DNA of 64,000 bases from Sporosarcina luteola (GCA_014204635.1 JACHLS010000006.1:204199-268198), one strand, 5' to 3'; positions 16,409-24,705 are shown, numbered from the stretch's first letter. Numbers and translations are program-made. The notes: generated by a model not told the origin, from the sequence alone.

Positions 16409-17191
16409 TCATAGTTGCGATTTTTTCATAAGGCTCTCGAAGAGTGGCAACCTTATGCGGTTTGGTAACACCCTTCCTAAACCTTGAAATATGATTCTAT
16501 TTGTCATGCCAGGTAAGAAGGTCGTCTTCTTGCCAAGATAAGAAAGAGACAATCTTGCGACTTTTTCTGGTTCCATAAGGATGGGAGATTGAATTCCCGA
16601 TCGCTCTTGAAATTTAGTCTTCATCGCGCCAGGACATACTGTTAAAACATCAATATTATATTTTTTCACCTCTTGTGAGATGGATTCTCCAAAGTGCAAT
16701 AGCGCTGCTTTCCCTGCTGAATAGACACTCCATAATGGCATGGAAGTGTAAGCAACGGCAGAAGAAACGAAAATGATTCCTCCTCGGCCATGCGTAATCA
16801 TTTCATTTACAAACAAATGGGTAAGGGCTATAGGGGCTTTTACTATCGTTTCAAGCAGTTCGCTCTGGTCCTCCCAATCCCCGCGATGAAATTCCCCTGT
16901 AATGCTATAACCGGCATTATTGATGACCAGCCCAACCTCTATAAATTGCGTGATTTTTTTAATTACAGAAATAGAATCAGGAGTTAATAAATCTGTTGCG
17001 ATTGTTTTCACTTGGACATGATATCGACTTTCAATCCTTTCCTTCGTTTCTTCAAGAGCTTGCTCATCCCGAGCAATTAATACTAAATGAAATCCTTGCG
17101 TAGCTAACTTGAGAGCAAATTGGTATCCTGTACCTGATGTACCTCCCGTTATAACTGCCCACGGACCATACTTTGTAATAAAATTACCCAT
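16409..17191 (-). CDS. Short-chain dehydrogenase/reductase (SDR)
   Basis: Enzyme of 260 residues with the classical SDR layout. The NAD(P)-binding TGGTSGTGYQFA lies near residue 14, followed by NNAGYSI, the catalytic serine in FVSSAVAYTS, and the YSAGKAAL active-site tyrosine and lysine. The C-terminal 50 residues (MTNRIIFQGLGRVLPNRIR) resemble membrane-associated SDRs acting on lipid-like substrates. AGGAGG lies eight bases before the ATG at 17191. A 14-bp operator identical to one before the TetR gene sits directly upstream of the ribosome binding site, so the regulator encoded just upstream very likely represses it. Confidence 0.88.
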   Translation of the reverse strand: MGNFITKYGPWAVITGGTSGTGYQFALKLATQGFHLVLIARDEQALEETKERIESRYHVQVKTIATDLLTPDSISVIKKITQFIEVGLVINNAGYSITGEFHRGDWEDQSELLETIVKAPIALTHLFVNEMITHGRGGIIFVSSAVAYTSMPLWSVYSAGKAALLHFGESISQEVKKYNIDVLTVCPGAMKTKFQERSGIQSPILMEPEKVARLSLSYLGKKTTFLPGMTNRIIFQGLGRVLPNRIRLPLFESLMKKSQL

Positions 17192-17204
17192 ACATTCCGC
17201 CTCC

Positions 17205-17218
17205 TGAGTAAACACTCA
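17205..17218 (-). promoter_or_regulatory. TetR-type operator before the SDR gene
   Basis: TGAGTAAACACTCA is an inverted repeat (TGAGT, four bases, ACTCA) directly before the SDR ribosome binding site. The reverse complement recurs exactly at 17842-17855 before the TetR gene. Confidence 0.7.
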
Positions 17219-17244
17219 ATTTCACTCAAAAAAATAAAGAACCA

Positions 17245-17823
17245 TCAATTTGAAAGTCCTTTAAGTATAAAATTTACTACTCTTTCGATATATTCCTCTT
17301 CGAAAGGAATTTCATCTGCTGCTCTTTCGCCAATCATAAAATGCGTTAACAATGTGGAAAGAAACATTGTCGTTGCTAATTCAATTGTCTTTTCCTCAAC
17401 ACGGCTGGAAACTGCCCGTTTCAAATGCTTGTTGATTTGTTTAGATATGGAATATACTAGGTCAACAACTTGACCATTCACATCTTTATTTTGAACCATT
17501 TCGGGGGACCAAATAAATGACAAATACCCTTTATTACGAGATAAAAAATCGGAATAAAAATGTCCCAATTGAATTAAGGCTGGAACGGGCTCCATTTCCG
17601 CCAGTTCTTTCATTTCACTGTCTATGGACTCAACAAACGAAAACTTGCTAACTAAGTAATTGAGAAGTTCGTTTTTATCTTTAAAATAATAAAATATAAG
17701 ACCTTCCGCTACACCACTTTTAACCGCAATTTCTTTGGTTGTCGTTGCTTTAAACCCCTGTTCTGTAAACAGCTCCAATGCCGTTTGGACAATCTTCTCC
17801 TTTTTGGATACCAACACATTCAC
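17245..17823 (-). CDS. TetR-family transcriptional repressor
   Basis: Regulator of 192 residues. Residues 8-55 form the TetR helix-turn-helix (IVQTALELFTEQGFKATTT, then EIAVKSGVAEGLIFYYFKDK). The remaining helices form a ligand-binding and dimer domain without informative motifs. The listed start is a GTG immediately beside the ribosome binding site AAGAGG; the in-frame GTG two codons further or the TTG after it may be the real start. The gene lies 54 bases upstream of an SDR gene, and both carry the same operator, so it should repress itself and the SDR until a ligand binds. Confidence 0.88.
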   Translation of the reverse strand: MNVLVSKKEKIVQTALELFTEQGFKATTTKEIAVKSGVAEGLIFYYFKDKNELLNYLVSKFSFVESIDSEMKELAEMEPVPALIQLGHFYSDFLSRNKGYLSFIWSPEMVQNKDVNGQVVDLVYSISKQINKHLKRAVSSRVEEKTIELATTMFLSTLLTHFMIGERAADEIPFEEEYIERVVNFILKGLSN

Positions 17824-17841
17824 CTCTTATAATTCCAAATT

Positions 17842-17855
17842 TGAGTGTTTACTCA
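17842..17855 (-). promoter_or_regulatory. TetR-type operator before the repressor gene
   Basis: TGAGTGTTTACTCA (inside the 16-bp palindrome TTGAGTGTTTACTCAA) lies 19 bases before the tetR start and matches the operator at 17205-17218 exactly in reverse orientation. Confidence 0.7.
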
Positions 17856-17981
17856 ATTATAGACAAAATGAACGCCTTGTCAACGTCGTGTAGAAAGAAA
17901 CATGCTAGACAGACAACGATAGTAGAACATACAACTATCACCAAGAGTATGGCGAGTTTGAATAAAACTTGTGGACAAAAA

Positions 17982-18024
17982 GGGGCATCTTCCTAAGTCG
18001 AATGACGGTTTTGGAAGATGCCCC
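17982..18024 (-). terminator. Terminator after the MFS gene
   Basis: Minus strand GGGGCATCTTCC pairs with GGAAGATGCCCC around a 19-base loop and is followed by TTTTTG. It is about 140 bases past the MFS stop. Apart from this hairpin and the operator, the gap 17824-18161 shows no gene. Confidence 0.75.
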
Positions 18025-18161
18025 CTTACATTAGATATTCATTTATTTTTCTATTGATTCGATACAATTAAAAGAAGAGGCGCGCTAAGGCGTTGACAGC
18101 GCATCAACATCCAGTTCGGCAATGAAAACCCTCTGCCGCATGGACCACCTTTCGTTTAAAC

Positions 18162-19337
18162 CTAATCTGCTGACTGCACCTGCGAATGCCGTGGTGCCAT
18201 GCTGGATAATATGAATGTGGCAATGATCGCGATGATGACGCCAAACGCCCCAAACCAGGTAATGGATGCCAAAGAAATACGGTTAATGATCAGCCCGCCA
18301 AACCCTGCGCCAACGGCCATGGCCAGCTGCATGACCGAACTGTTCAAGCTCAGCATGACACCCGAAGATTCAGGAACAAGCGAGACCAGATTAAATTGCT
18401 GCGTCGGTCCGGATGACCAGGCGGCAAATGACCAAAGAATCAAAATGGCGAATACGACAATGACCGAATGTCCGACTATGGATAGTAGAATCAATGAAAT
18501 GGTGTGGAGCACCATCCCCGAAATAAGCGTAAAAATAATGCCCCGTTTATCTGTGCTATAGCCGCCGACTTTCGAGCCAATCAAACTGGCAATACCAAAC
18601 ACGAGCAAGGCTGCACTAATCAATGATTTATCTAAATGGGTCACTTCTAGCAGAAATGGCGAGATATAAGTGTAGGCGAGGGAATAGCCTCCCAGCCAGA
18701 AAAAAGTGACCGCTAAAGCAACAAATACTTGTGGTTTTTTCAGCAAAGCTAATTGTTTGACCAGAGGAACAGGCTTATCGCCCTGCATACGCGGGAATGC
18801 CGCTGCAATGACAGGCATGGCAAGAACGCCGAGAATTGCGATGGCCAAAAATACCGCTTTCCATCCAAAGGCCGTGGCTACAATCCTGCCGAGTGGAACG
18901 CCGATGATGAGCGATGCGGTAATACCGATAGTGACGGTGGCGATGAAACTCGCCTGCTTGCCTGGCGGGGCGATTTGGGCGGCGATGCTAAGCGCAGTAA
19001 CGGTAACCATCCCAGCGCCTAACGCCATAAGGATTCTAGCGGCAATGAAGAGACCGAGGCCCGGTAAAATAAATGTCAGCAGGTTTGCGAAAATAAAAAG
19101 TCCCAGTGAATAAAGGAGAAGTTTACGCCGATCCATCTTGGCTGTGAGCGCCATCAAAATAGGTGTTCCAACGGCATAGGAGAGGGAATAGACGGTAATG
19201 AGCTGACCAGCGACAGCAACGCTTATCCCTAGCGTTTCTGCGATCTGGTCCAATATCCCAGAAATGATATAATTGGATGTTCCAACTAAAAAGCTGATTA
19301 AAGCGAGAATGTAAACTTTCGACGTGTTCTTCATCAT
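18162..19337 (-). CDS. MFS transporter (DHA1-type efflux)
   Basis: Membrane protein of 391 residues with twelve hydrophobic helices. The MFS loop motif appears as MALTAKMDRRKLLLY after helix 2, and a glycine-rich fifth helix (ITASLIIGVPLGRIVATAFGW) is typical of drug:proton antiporters of the AraJ/YdhP type. It probably exports small amphipathic compounds or sugars. AAGGAGAGTGA precedes the ATG pair at the start. A 20-base box 34 bases upstream recurs in inverse orientation before the ArsR-type gene, so the transporter is most likely repressed by that protein. Confidence 0.88.
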   Translation of the reverse strand: MMKNTSKVYILALISFLVGTSNYIISGILDQIAETLGISVAVAGQLITVYSLSYAVGTPILMALTAKMDRRKLLLYSLGLFIFANLLTFILPGLGLFIAARILMALGAGMVTVTALSIAAQIAPPGKQASFIATVTIGITASLIIGVPLGRIVATAFGWKAVFLAIAILGVLAMPVIAAAFPRMQGDKPVPLVKQLALLKKPQVFVALAVTFFWLGGYSLAYTYISPFLLEVTHLDKSLISAALLVFGIASLIGSKVGGYSTDKRGIIFTLISGMVLHTISLILLSIVGHSVIVVFAILILWSFAAWSSGPTQQFNLVSLVPESSGVMLSLNSSVMQLAMAVGAGFGGLIINRISLASITWFGAFGVIIAIIATFILSSMAPRHSQVQSAD

Positions 19338-19370
19338 TCACTCTCCTTTTGTGCTTTGTAATAAAACCAT

Positions 19371-19390
19371 ACTTCTAGAAATATCGAAAT
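19371..19390 (-). promoter_or_regulatory. ArsR-type operator before the MFS gene
   Basis: The 20-base box ACTTCTAGAAATATCGAAAT (plus strand) matches the reverse complement of 19713-19732 at 19 of 20 positions. It lies 34 bases upstream of the MFS start. Confidence 0.65.
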
Positions 19391-19404
19391 TATAACCAAA
19401 AAAA

Positions 19405-19683
19405 TCACTCAAGAAGGAATGGAGCATATTTAGCAGCGACTTCCTTATCTAAAGAGTAATAGATAAAGGTTCCCTTTTTACGGGAGGTTAGCAATCCGGA
19501 CTCCGCTAATTGTTTCAAATGATGCGAGAAAGTAGAGCCAGCCACAGTTTGGAGTTTGTCTATTAGAGCAGAACAGCATTGATCACTCTCTTCTTTAAGA
19601 AGCAAGGCAATTTTAAGTCGGGTAGGTTCTCCGAGTGCTTTATAGACTTTTACTGCTTGTTGCTGTTCTTTCGTTTCCTTCAT
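19405..19683 (-). CDS. ArsR-family transcriptional repressor
   Basis: Winged-helix regulator of 92 residues: VYKALGEPTRLKIALLL, the recognition helix region GSTFSHHLKQLAESGLL, and the beta wing RKKGTFIYYSL. Two adjacent cysteines (DQCCSAL) could sense metal or oxidant, but the classical ELCVCD box is missing, so the inducer is unknown. ATG at 19683 has GGAGG ten bases upstream; the longer TTG start would abut the ribosome binding site. Matching 20-base boxes before this gene and before the MFS gene 67 bases downstream suggest autorepression and control of the exporter. Confidence 0.87.
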   Translation of the reverse strand: MKETKEQQQAVKVYKALGEPTRLKIALLLKEESDQCCSALIDKLQTVAGSTFSHHLKQLAESGLLTSRKKGTFIYYSLDKEVAAKYAPFLLE

Positions 19684-19712
19684 GATATCCAAGCCTCCAG
19701 AAGTAGATTTCT

Positions 19713-19732
19713 ATTTCGATATTTGTAGAAGT
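19713..19732 (-). promoter_or_regulatory. ArsR-type operator before the repressor gene
   Basis: Plus strand ATTTCGATATTTGTAGAAGT; its reverse complement equals the box at 19371-19390 except for one base. It lies 30 bases upstream of the repressor ATG. Confidence 0.65.
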
Positions 19733-19821
19733 ACCGTAACATAATGATGCGGTTCTTGTAAAGTCCCGGTAATCTGCCTCTGGAAAAGGTGGAAGTCAGG
19801 CAAGCTAAGGTTTCCAAAAAA

Positions 19822-19856
19822 GCCATCTAACCAAATAAAATCCGGAGTTAGATGGC
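19822..19856 (-). terminator. Terminator after the U32 peptidase-family operon
   Basis: Minus strand GCCATCTAAC pairs perfectly with GTTAGATGGC around a 15-base loop, followed by TTTTTTGG. It lies 90 bases past the stop at 19945. Confidence 0.8.
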
Positions 19857-19944
19857 CTGTCAGATACGTATGAGACTTGGTACGGTCCTTCTCTATGTTT
19901 ACATTCCTGATGCCATATGACTCTACTGGCTATTCCTCATTTGC

Positions 19945-21204
19945 TCAGCGTTGCTTGCGCATCATATCATACGGCCGAACAGGCTGCAGCACGCGCATCT
20001 TCACTATCATCATGGCATTGGGTGCCCGGTCGATTGGCTCATCGTCTTCATTCCACATTTCTTCGATCGTCTGCTCGAAATGTGTAAAACCCGGTCCGTA
20101 AAACTCGATGGCGTCACCCTGGCCAAACACATTGCGCTGCTGGATGGTCGCTATCTTCGTCTCATCATCATACGCTAACACCTGGCCGATGAAGCTGTAC
20201 GCTGGAATCTTGCGCGGCTTTCCAAAAAGCTGCTCATCTTCACTCGGTATTCCGTAATAAAACCCGCTCGACAATTCACGCTGGGCGACTTTCCACAGCT
20301 CATCTTCCCATTCCTGGTTGAACACATAGTTGTCCGGATCTGCGCAATAGGCATCGATCGCCTGGCGGTAAACATTCGCGACCGTCGAGACGTAATGGAT
20401 GGATTTCATCCGCCCCTCAATTTTCAAACTATCCACGCCATTCTCGACAAGCTCGGGAATATACCGGATCATCGCCATGTCGACCGCGCTCATTGAGAAA
20501 GCCTCTTCCATATCGCCGGACTCTCCGCCACCAAGCAGTGATGTCCGCTCCGCCGCTTCATCCAATTCAAATAAACCGTATTTCCAGCGGCATGATTGCG
20601 TGCAGCCCCCACGGTTCGCATCCCGATCCGCCATATGATTCGATAACGTGCAGCGGCCTGAATAGGAAATACACATCGCCCCGTGGATAAACGCTTCAAT
20701 TTCAACGTCGGTCTTCTGGCGGATTTCCTTGATCTCCTCCATGCTCACTTCCCGCGCGAGGACGACACGCTCGAGTCCTTCCGATTTCCAGAAGTTCAAT
20801 GTTTCATAGTTCGTTGCGGAGGCCTGCGTCGACAGATGAATCGGAAGCCCTTCCGCTTCCATCGCACAAATTTCAATCAACGCCGGATCCGATACGATGA
20901 CCGCATCGATGCCGATGTCCCGCATCGTCCGGAAAAAGTCCCCGGCGCCTTCCGTGTCCCCTTCATGCGCCACCATATTGGCAGCGACGTACACTTTCGC
21001 ATTATACTCCCGTGCGAACGCCACGCCTTCCGCCATCTCCTCATACGTGAAGTTGCCCGCACGGCTTCTCAGCCCGTATGCATTGCCGCCGATGAACACC
21101 GCATCCGCTCCATAGCGGATTGCCGTCTTTAGTTTTTCCAGCGTCCCCGCAGGCGCCAGCACTTCTGGTTTCTTTGTGATAACTCGCTTTGTCAATGTTG
21201 TCAT
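19945..21204 (-). CDS. trhP2: Peptidase U32-family tRNA hydroxylation protein, TrhP2/YrrO type
   Basis: Cytosolic protein of 419 residues. The N-terminal U32 barrel begins with KPEVLAPAGTLEKLKTAIRYGADAV and includes LSTQASATNYETLNFW and EAFIHGAMCISYSGRC. The cysteine-rich segment RGGCTQSCRWKY is typical of U32 proteins that hold an iron-sulfur cluster. The C-terminal beta domain is present (IPAYSFIGQVLAYDDE). In B. subtilis the YrrN-YrrO pair (TrhP1, TrhP2) is needed for 5-hydroxylation of uridine 34 in tRNA. Lengths (305 and 419 here) and order match that pair. The neighbours trmR and udk of the B. subtilis operon are not present here. Confidence 0.85.
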   Translation of the reverse strand: MTTLTKRVITKKPEVLAPAGTLEKLKTAIRYGADAVFIGGNAYGLRSRAGNFTYEEMAEGVAFAREYNAKVYVAANMVAHEGDTEGAGDFFRTMRDIGIDAVIVSDPALIEICAMEAEGLPIHLSTQASATNYETLNFWKSEGLERVVLAREVSMEEIKEIRQKTDVEIEAFIHGAMCISYSGRCTLSNHMADRDANRGGCTQSCRWKYGLFELDEAAERTSLLGGGESGDMEEAFSMSAVDMAMIRYIPELVENGVDSLKIEGRMKSIHYVSTVANVYRQAIDAYCADPDNYVFNQEWEDELWKVAQRELSSGFYYGIPSEDEQLFGKPRKIPAYSFIGQVLAYDDETKIATIQQRNVFGQGDAIEFYGPGFTHFEQTIEEMWNEDDEPIDRAPNAMMIVKMRVLQPVRPYDMMRKQR

Positions 21205-21216
21205 ATCGGTTTCTCC

Positions 21217-22131
21217 TTACGCTATGTCCTCTGGATTTTTTACGAAAAAGCCTTCATCGAGCGATCGCCCGACTGGATGGTGCTGCTGAATTTCTTGCTG
21301 CAGCCAACCAGCTGAAACCATTGTCCATAGGTCCGCTTCCAACAGCTTCCGGGCTTCATTGAACTGCTTCGCGATTCGCACGAAGGTGTCGCCTTTTGTA
21401 AATAAACCATCCAGCTTCCACCGCAGCAGTCCACCTTCATGCAGCACATCCAGCTGTCCCGCGAGACTGACATCATTCGTCGCAAAGATATGCGTCCCGT
21501 TTCTGTCCTCGTAAATCGAATAATGAGTATCTTCCTTTTTCGGCTCCGATAAAAACAGTGTTCGCTCCTGCCCCGCTGCCGCCTCTCCGACATAATTAAA
21601 ATAGTTTTGCACGAGCGGCCGCTTTGATTGGTGGATGCACGTCGCTCCATACACGAGCACTTCGACGGGTACGATTGCCTGTCGGCTGATCTGCAGCAAT
21701 TCTTCTTTTGTCAGTTCCCGAGCGAGTACGGCTCCCACTGCTCCCCGCTTCGCCCAAAAATTCACCTGGTTTGCGCTTGTCACCATCGTCTGCGCATCAT
21801 AGAGGTATGGCAACTGGAGCCCATGCTGCGCCATCAAATGGATGACACCGGGATCCCCGACCGTCACCGCATCCGCTCCAGCCTCGGCAAGAAACTCCAA
21901 ATAAGGCAGCACGGCTTGGATCCGGTCATTGTGGAACAGAGCATTCACTGCCACTGTCACCTTGCGCCCTGCATCATGGGCCAGCCTAATCATCTCTTTT
22001 TGTTCGGCACGGCTGAAGGAAGCCGGGAGCCGGAGCCCAAATTCATCTTCTCCTATGTATAACGTATCTACATTCTCCAGCAGCTTTTCGGCTTGTCCCA
22101 GCGATTCAGCTGTTGCAATCAGTTCAATCAT
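21217..22131 (-). CDS. trhP1: Peptidase U32-family tRNA hydroxylation protein, TrhP1/YrrN type
   Basis: Protein of 304 residues that starts MIELIATAESLGQAEKLLEN and keeps the U32 core motifs: VDTLYIGEDEFGLRLP, DAVTVGDPGVIHLM, and VPVEVLVYGATCIHQSKRPL. It is shorter than its partner and lacks the C-terminal extension, as YrrN does. The ATG at 22131 is favoured by AAAGGATG upstream, since the longer frame adds 23 residues unlike the family. It ends 12 bases before the second U32 gene, so the two are co-transcribed and should work together in tRNA wobble-uridine hydroxylation. Confidence 0.82.
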   Translation of the reverse strand: MIELIATAESLGQAEKLLENVDTLYIGEDEFGLRLPASFSRAEQKEMIRLAHDAGRKVTVAVNALFHNDRIQAVLPYLEFLAEAGADAVTVGDPGVIHLMAQHGLQLPYLYDAQTMVTSANQVNFWAKRGAVGAVLARELTKEELLQISRQAIVPVEVLVYGATCIHQSKRPLVQNYFNYVGEAAAGQERTLFLSEPKKEDTHYSIYEDRNGTHIFATNDVSLAGQLDVLHEGGLLRWKLDGLFTKGDTFVRIAKQFNEARKLLEADLWTMVSAGWLQQEIQQHHPVGRSLDEGFFVKNPEDIA

Positions 22132-22235
22132 CGGTTTGCATCCTTTCGTCCCACTACGCAGTGGGTGTAATAGATTCATTATAGTAAGCCTTCGGGACAA
22201 AGGCGTGTCAAAGTCATGAACCTTTTGACCTCAGA

Positions 22236-22258
22236 CAAAAAAATAGGGAATTCCCTAT
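22236..22258 (-). terminator. Terminator at the edge of the repeat array
   Basis: ATAGGG, AATT, CCCTAT is a perfect hairpin followed on the minus strand by TTTTTTTG. It lies upstream of trhP1, so it would stop transcripts arriving leftward out of the repeat array and protect the trhP operon from read-through. Confidence 0.65.
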
Positions 22259-22290
22259 GTTTGTAGTTGAACAGATTTTAAGGTCGTTTT

Positions 22291-23280
22291 GAGCGCCAGA
22301 TAGACCGGACGAACGCCAGAATCGTCATTCGGAGCGCCAGATAGACTGAGTGAACGACAGATTGTTGTCCTGAACGCCAGATTAACCGGGTGAACGACAG
22401 ATTGTTGTCCTGAACGCCAGACAGACCGAGTGAACGCCAGATTGTCGTCCTGAACGCCAGATAAACCGGACGAACGCCAGATTGGTCATCCGGAACGCCA
22501 GATAGACCGGACGAACGACAGAATGGTCATCCGGAACGCCAGTTAAACCGGACGAACGCCAGATTGGTCATTCGGAACGCCAGTTAAACCGGACAAACGA
22601 CAGAATCGTCATCCGGAACGCCAGTTAAACCGGACGAACGCCAGAATGGTCATCCGGAACGCCAGATTAACCGGACGAACGCCAGAATGGTCATCGGGAA
22701 CGCCAGATTAACCGGAGCGCCAGAATAGTCATCCGGAACGCCAGTTAAACCGGACGAACGCCAGAATAGTCATCCGGAACGCCAGATTAACCGGAGCGCC
22801 AGAATCGTCATTCGGAACGCCAGATTAACCGGGTGAACGACAGATTGTTGTCCTGAACGCCAGATTAACCGGGTGAACGACAGATTGTCGTCCTGAGCGC
22901 CAGATTAACCGGGTGAACGACAAATTGTTGTCCTGAACGCCAGATTATCGTTTTGAACGCCAGATAGACCAGACGAACGCCAGAATAGTCATCCGGAACG
23001 CCAGATTAACCGGAGCGCCAGAATAGTCATCCGGAACGCCAGTTAAACCGGACGAACGCCAGAATAGTCATCCGGAACGCCAGATAAACCGGACGAACGC
23101 CAGAATGGTCATCCGGAACGCCAGTTAAACCGGACGAACGCCAGAATGGTCATTCGGAACGCCAGATAGACTGAGTGAACGACAGATTGTTGTCCTGAAC
23201 GCCAGATTATCGTTTTGAACGCCAGATTAAACGAGTGAACGCCAGTAAGTCCCACTGAACGCCAAATAGACTCGATAATG
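22291..23280. repeat. Array of about 50 copies of a 20-21 bp unit with core GAACGCCAGA
   Basis: The core GAACGCCAGA (variants GAGCGCCAGA, GAACGACAGA) recurs every 20-21 bases for nearly 1 kb. The 10-11 bases between cores come in two main alternating types, one like TTAACCGGAC and one like ATGGTCATCCG. The higher-order unit is thus about 41 bp, and TCCGG and CCGGA flanking a core can pair. Variants with GGGT and TTGTCCT mark sub-blocks at both ends. Two stray copies follow at 23374-23405. No frame stays open through it and no cas gene is near. It fills the divergent gap between trhP1 and the riboswitch operon. Confidence 0.9.
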
Positions 23281-23601
23281 CGCCAAGTGATAGGCGCCAA
23301 TACTAGACCTGCGAATTAATCTAGAGGCCGGAAGCGAGTTAGATTAGCTGCATGGACTTGGCAGTATCCGCATGAACGCCAGAGTAACTGAATGAAACGC
23401 CAGATAGTAAGTAAAAAATCTAGTCTCCCTTTTTCACCAAAGATTCCACCTAATATTAAATCTGTTTTACCACCAAGTTAATGTGCAGAAACACTTATTA
23501 TTCGCCTTCCGCAAAATAAACCTTTGACTTTTAAAATAAAATGGTTTAATTTATTTAATATCCGAACGATAACTGAATAAGTTTCACCTAACTTCGTATT
23601 T

Positions 23602-23681
23602 CATTTTCTTCGTATAAACTTGGAAATAAGGTCCAAAAGTCTCTACCAAACTACCGTAAATAGTTTGACTACGATGAATGA
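23602..23681 (+). promoter_or_regulatory. Guanine-class purine riboswitch aptamer
   Basis: All invariant parts of the purine aptamer can be read: J1/2 TATAA, P2 TTGGA/TCCAA with a 7-base loop ending GG, and J2/3 GTCTCTACC. P3 is AAACTA/TAGTTT with loop CCGTAAA, J3/1 is GACTA, and P1 closes with CGTA/TACG. The specificity base (74 in xpt numbering) is C in GACTACG, as in guanine/hypoxanthine binders, not U as in adenine types. The terminator 80 bases further and the complementary 9-mers 23662-23670 and 23759-23767 make it an OFF switch for the DUF3100-amidohydrolase operon. Confidence 0.9.
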
Positions 23682-23762
23682 CGATAAAACGACAGGGCGA
23701 ATGCACATTTCATGACGTGCTTTATTTGTCTTCTTTTCGTTTTCTTTGGTTATTCACCAGTC

Positions 23763-23799
23763 AAACTCTAGTTGAGAAACTAGAGTTTTTTCTTTTTTT
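23763..23799 (+). terminator. Riboswitch-controlled terminator (attenuator)
   Basis: AAACTCTAGTT pairs with AACTAGAGTTT (11 bp, loop GAGA) and runs into TTTCTTTTTTT. It stands just before the first gene of the operon. Its 5' arm overlaps AGTCAAACT, complementary to AGTTTGACT in the aptamer, so antitermination and ligand binding exclude each other. Confidence 0.88.
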
Positions 23800-23843
23800 A
23801 TACGCAGAATTTGAAAAATAGTGAACAGGAGAGGAAGAGGAAT

Positions 23844-24704
23844 TTGGAGAGTACAGCACAGCCGCAGCAATCAATATGGGGTAATTTGAAAGAGAATTAT
23901 CGTTTATATATTGCCGCTTTCATCATTGTCACGATCGCCGAATTCATCGGAGTAAAAACGTTCCACGTCGGTTCTGCGTTAATTGTCCTTTATCCCATGC
24001 TTTTTGCCATTGTTATTAGTGTTTTACTTGGCGGGGATATCTTGCGCTTTTTCACAAAGAAGGAAGCAAAAAAGGCCTCCTCCCTTGTACTTGTCGTCAT
24101 CACCCCTTTTATGGCGAAAGTCGGTGTGTTAGCCGGGGCAAATCTTCCTGAACTCGTCAATGTCGGACCGGCATTAGCCTTCCAGGAGCTTGGACACGTT
24201 GGAACGATTTTGCTCGCATTGCCTGTCGCTTTACTGCTCGGCATCAAAAAGGAAGCGATCGGCGCAACGAGTTCCACATGCCGGGATAAGGATTATGGGC
24301 TGATTTGCCACCTTTACGGTTCTGATTCTCCTGAAGCACGAGGCGCCCTGTCCATCTACATCATTGGTTTTTTAATTGGCACAGTTTATATCGGGTTTTT
24401 AGCGAGCTTCGTTGCATCCATCAACTTTTTTCACCCATTGGCTCTTGCCATGGCATGCGGAATTGGCAGTGGTGTAATGATGGCTGCTGCATCAGGCACT
24501 CTTGCAGCTATCTACCCAGATTATGCTGATCAGATTATTATGCTGGCCGGAGCAAGCGACATGTTGGCTGCCATTGTCGGAATCTATTTCACTCTGTTCA
24601 TTTCACTGCCGATCACGAAGAAATTATATTACTTTCTGGAGCCAAAGCTTTCCCGCGGCAACTCTCGGCACGGTAATCGAACAAAACTAAAAGGAGATGC
24701 GTGA
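23844..24704 (+). CDS. DUF3100-type membrane protein, putative purine-related transporter
   Basis: Membrane protein of 286 residues (from TTG at 23844) with about eight hydrophobic helices. It resembles the uncharacterised DUF3100 family; the most telling stretch is GATSSTCRDKDYGLICHLYG followed by SPEARGALSIYIIG. The function is not established. Position behind a guanine-class riboswitch and before a small membrane protein and an amidohydrolase suggests transport of a purine or a modified purine. TTG at 23844 is preferred because AGGAGAGG lies upstream; the frame extends to a TTG at 23811 without a ribosome binding site. It ends two bases before the next gene. Confidence 0.78.
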   Translation: MESTAQPQQSIWGNLKENYRLYIAAFIIVTIAEFIGVKTFHVGSALIVLYPMLFAIVISVLLGGDILRFFTKKEAKKASSLVLVVITPFMAKVGVLAGANLPELVNVGPALAFQELGHVGTILLALPVALLLGIKKEAIGATSSTCRDKDYGLICHLYGSDSPEARGALSIYIIGFLIGTVYIGFLASFVASINFFHPLALAMACGIGSGVMMAAASGTLAAIYPDYADQIIMLAGASDMLAAIVGIYFTLFISLPITKKLYYFLEPKLSRGNSRHGNRTKLKGDA

Positions 24705-24705
24705 C

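Noticed and set aside
22291..23280. The repeat array as a CRISPR locus
   Set aside because: Units are only 20-21 bp, the inter-core sequences fall into a few recurring types instead of unique spacers, and no cas gene lies nearby.
23109..23300. Leftward open frame of 63 codons within the repeat array
   Set aside because: It is built only from the repeat units, which are not multiples of three throughout; no ribosome binding site and no continuation through the array.
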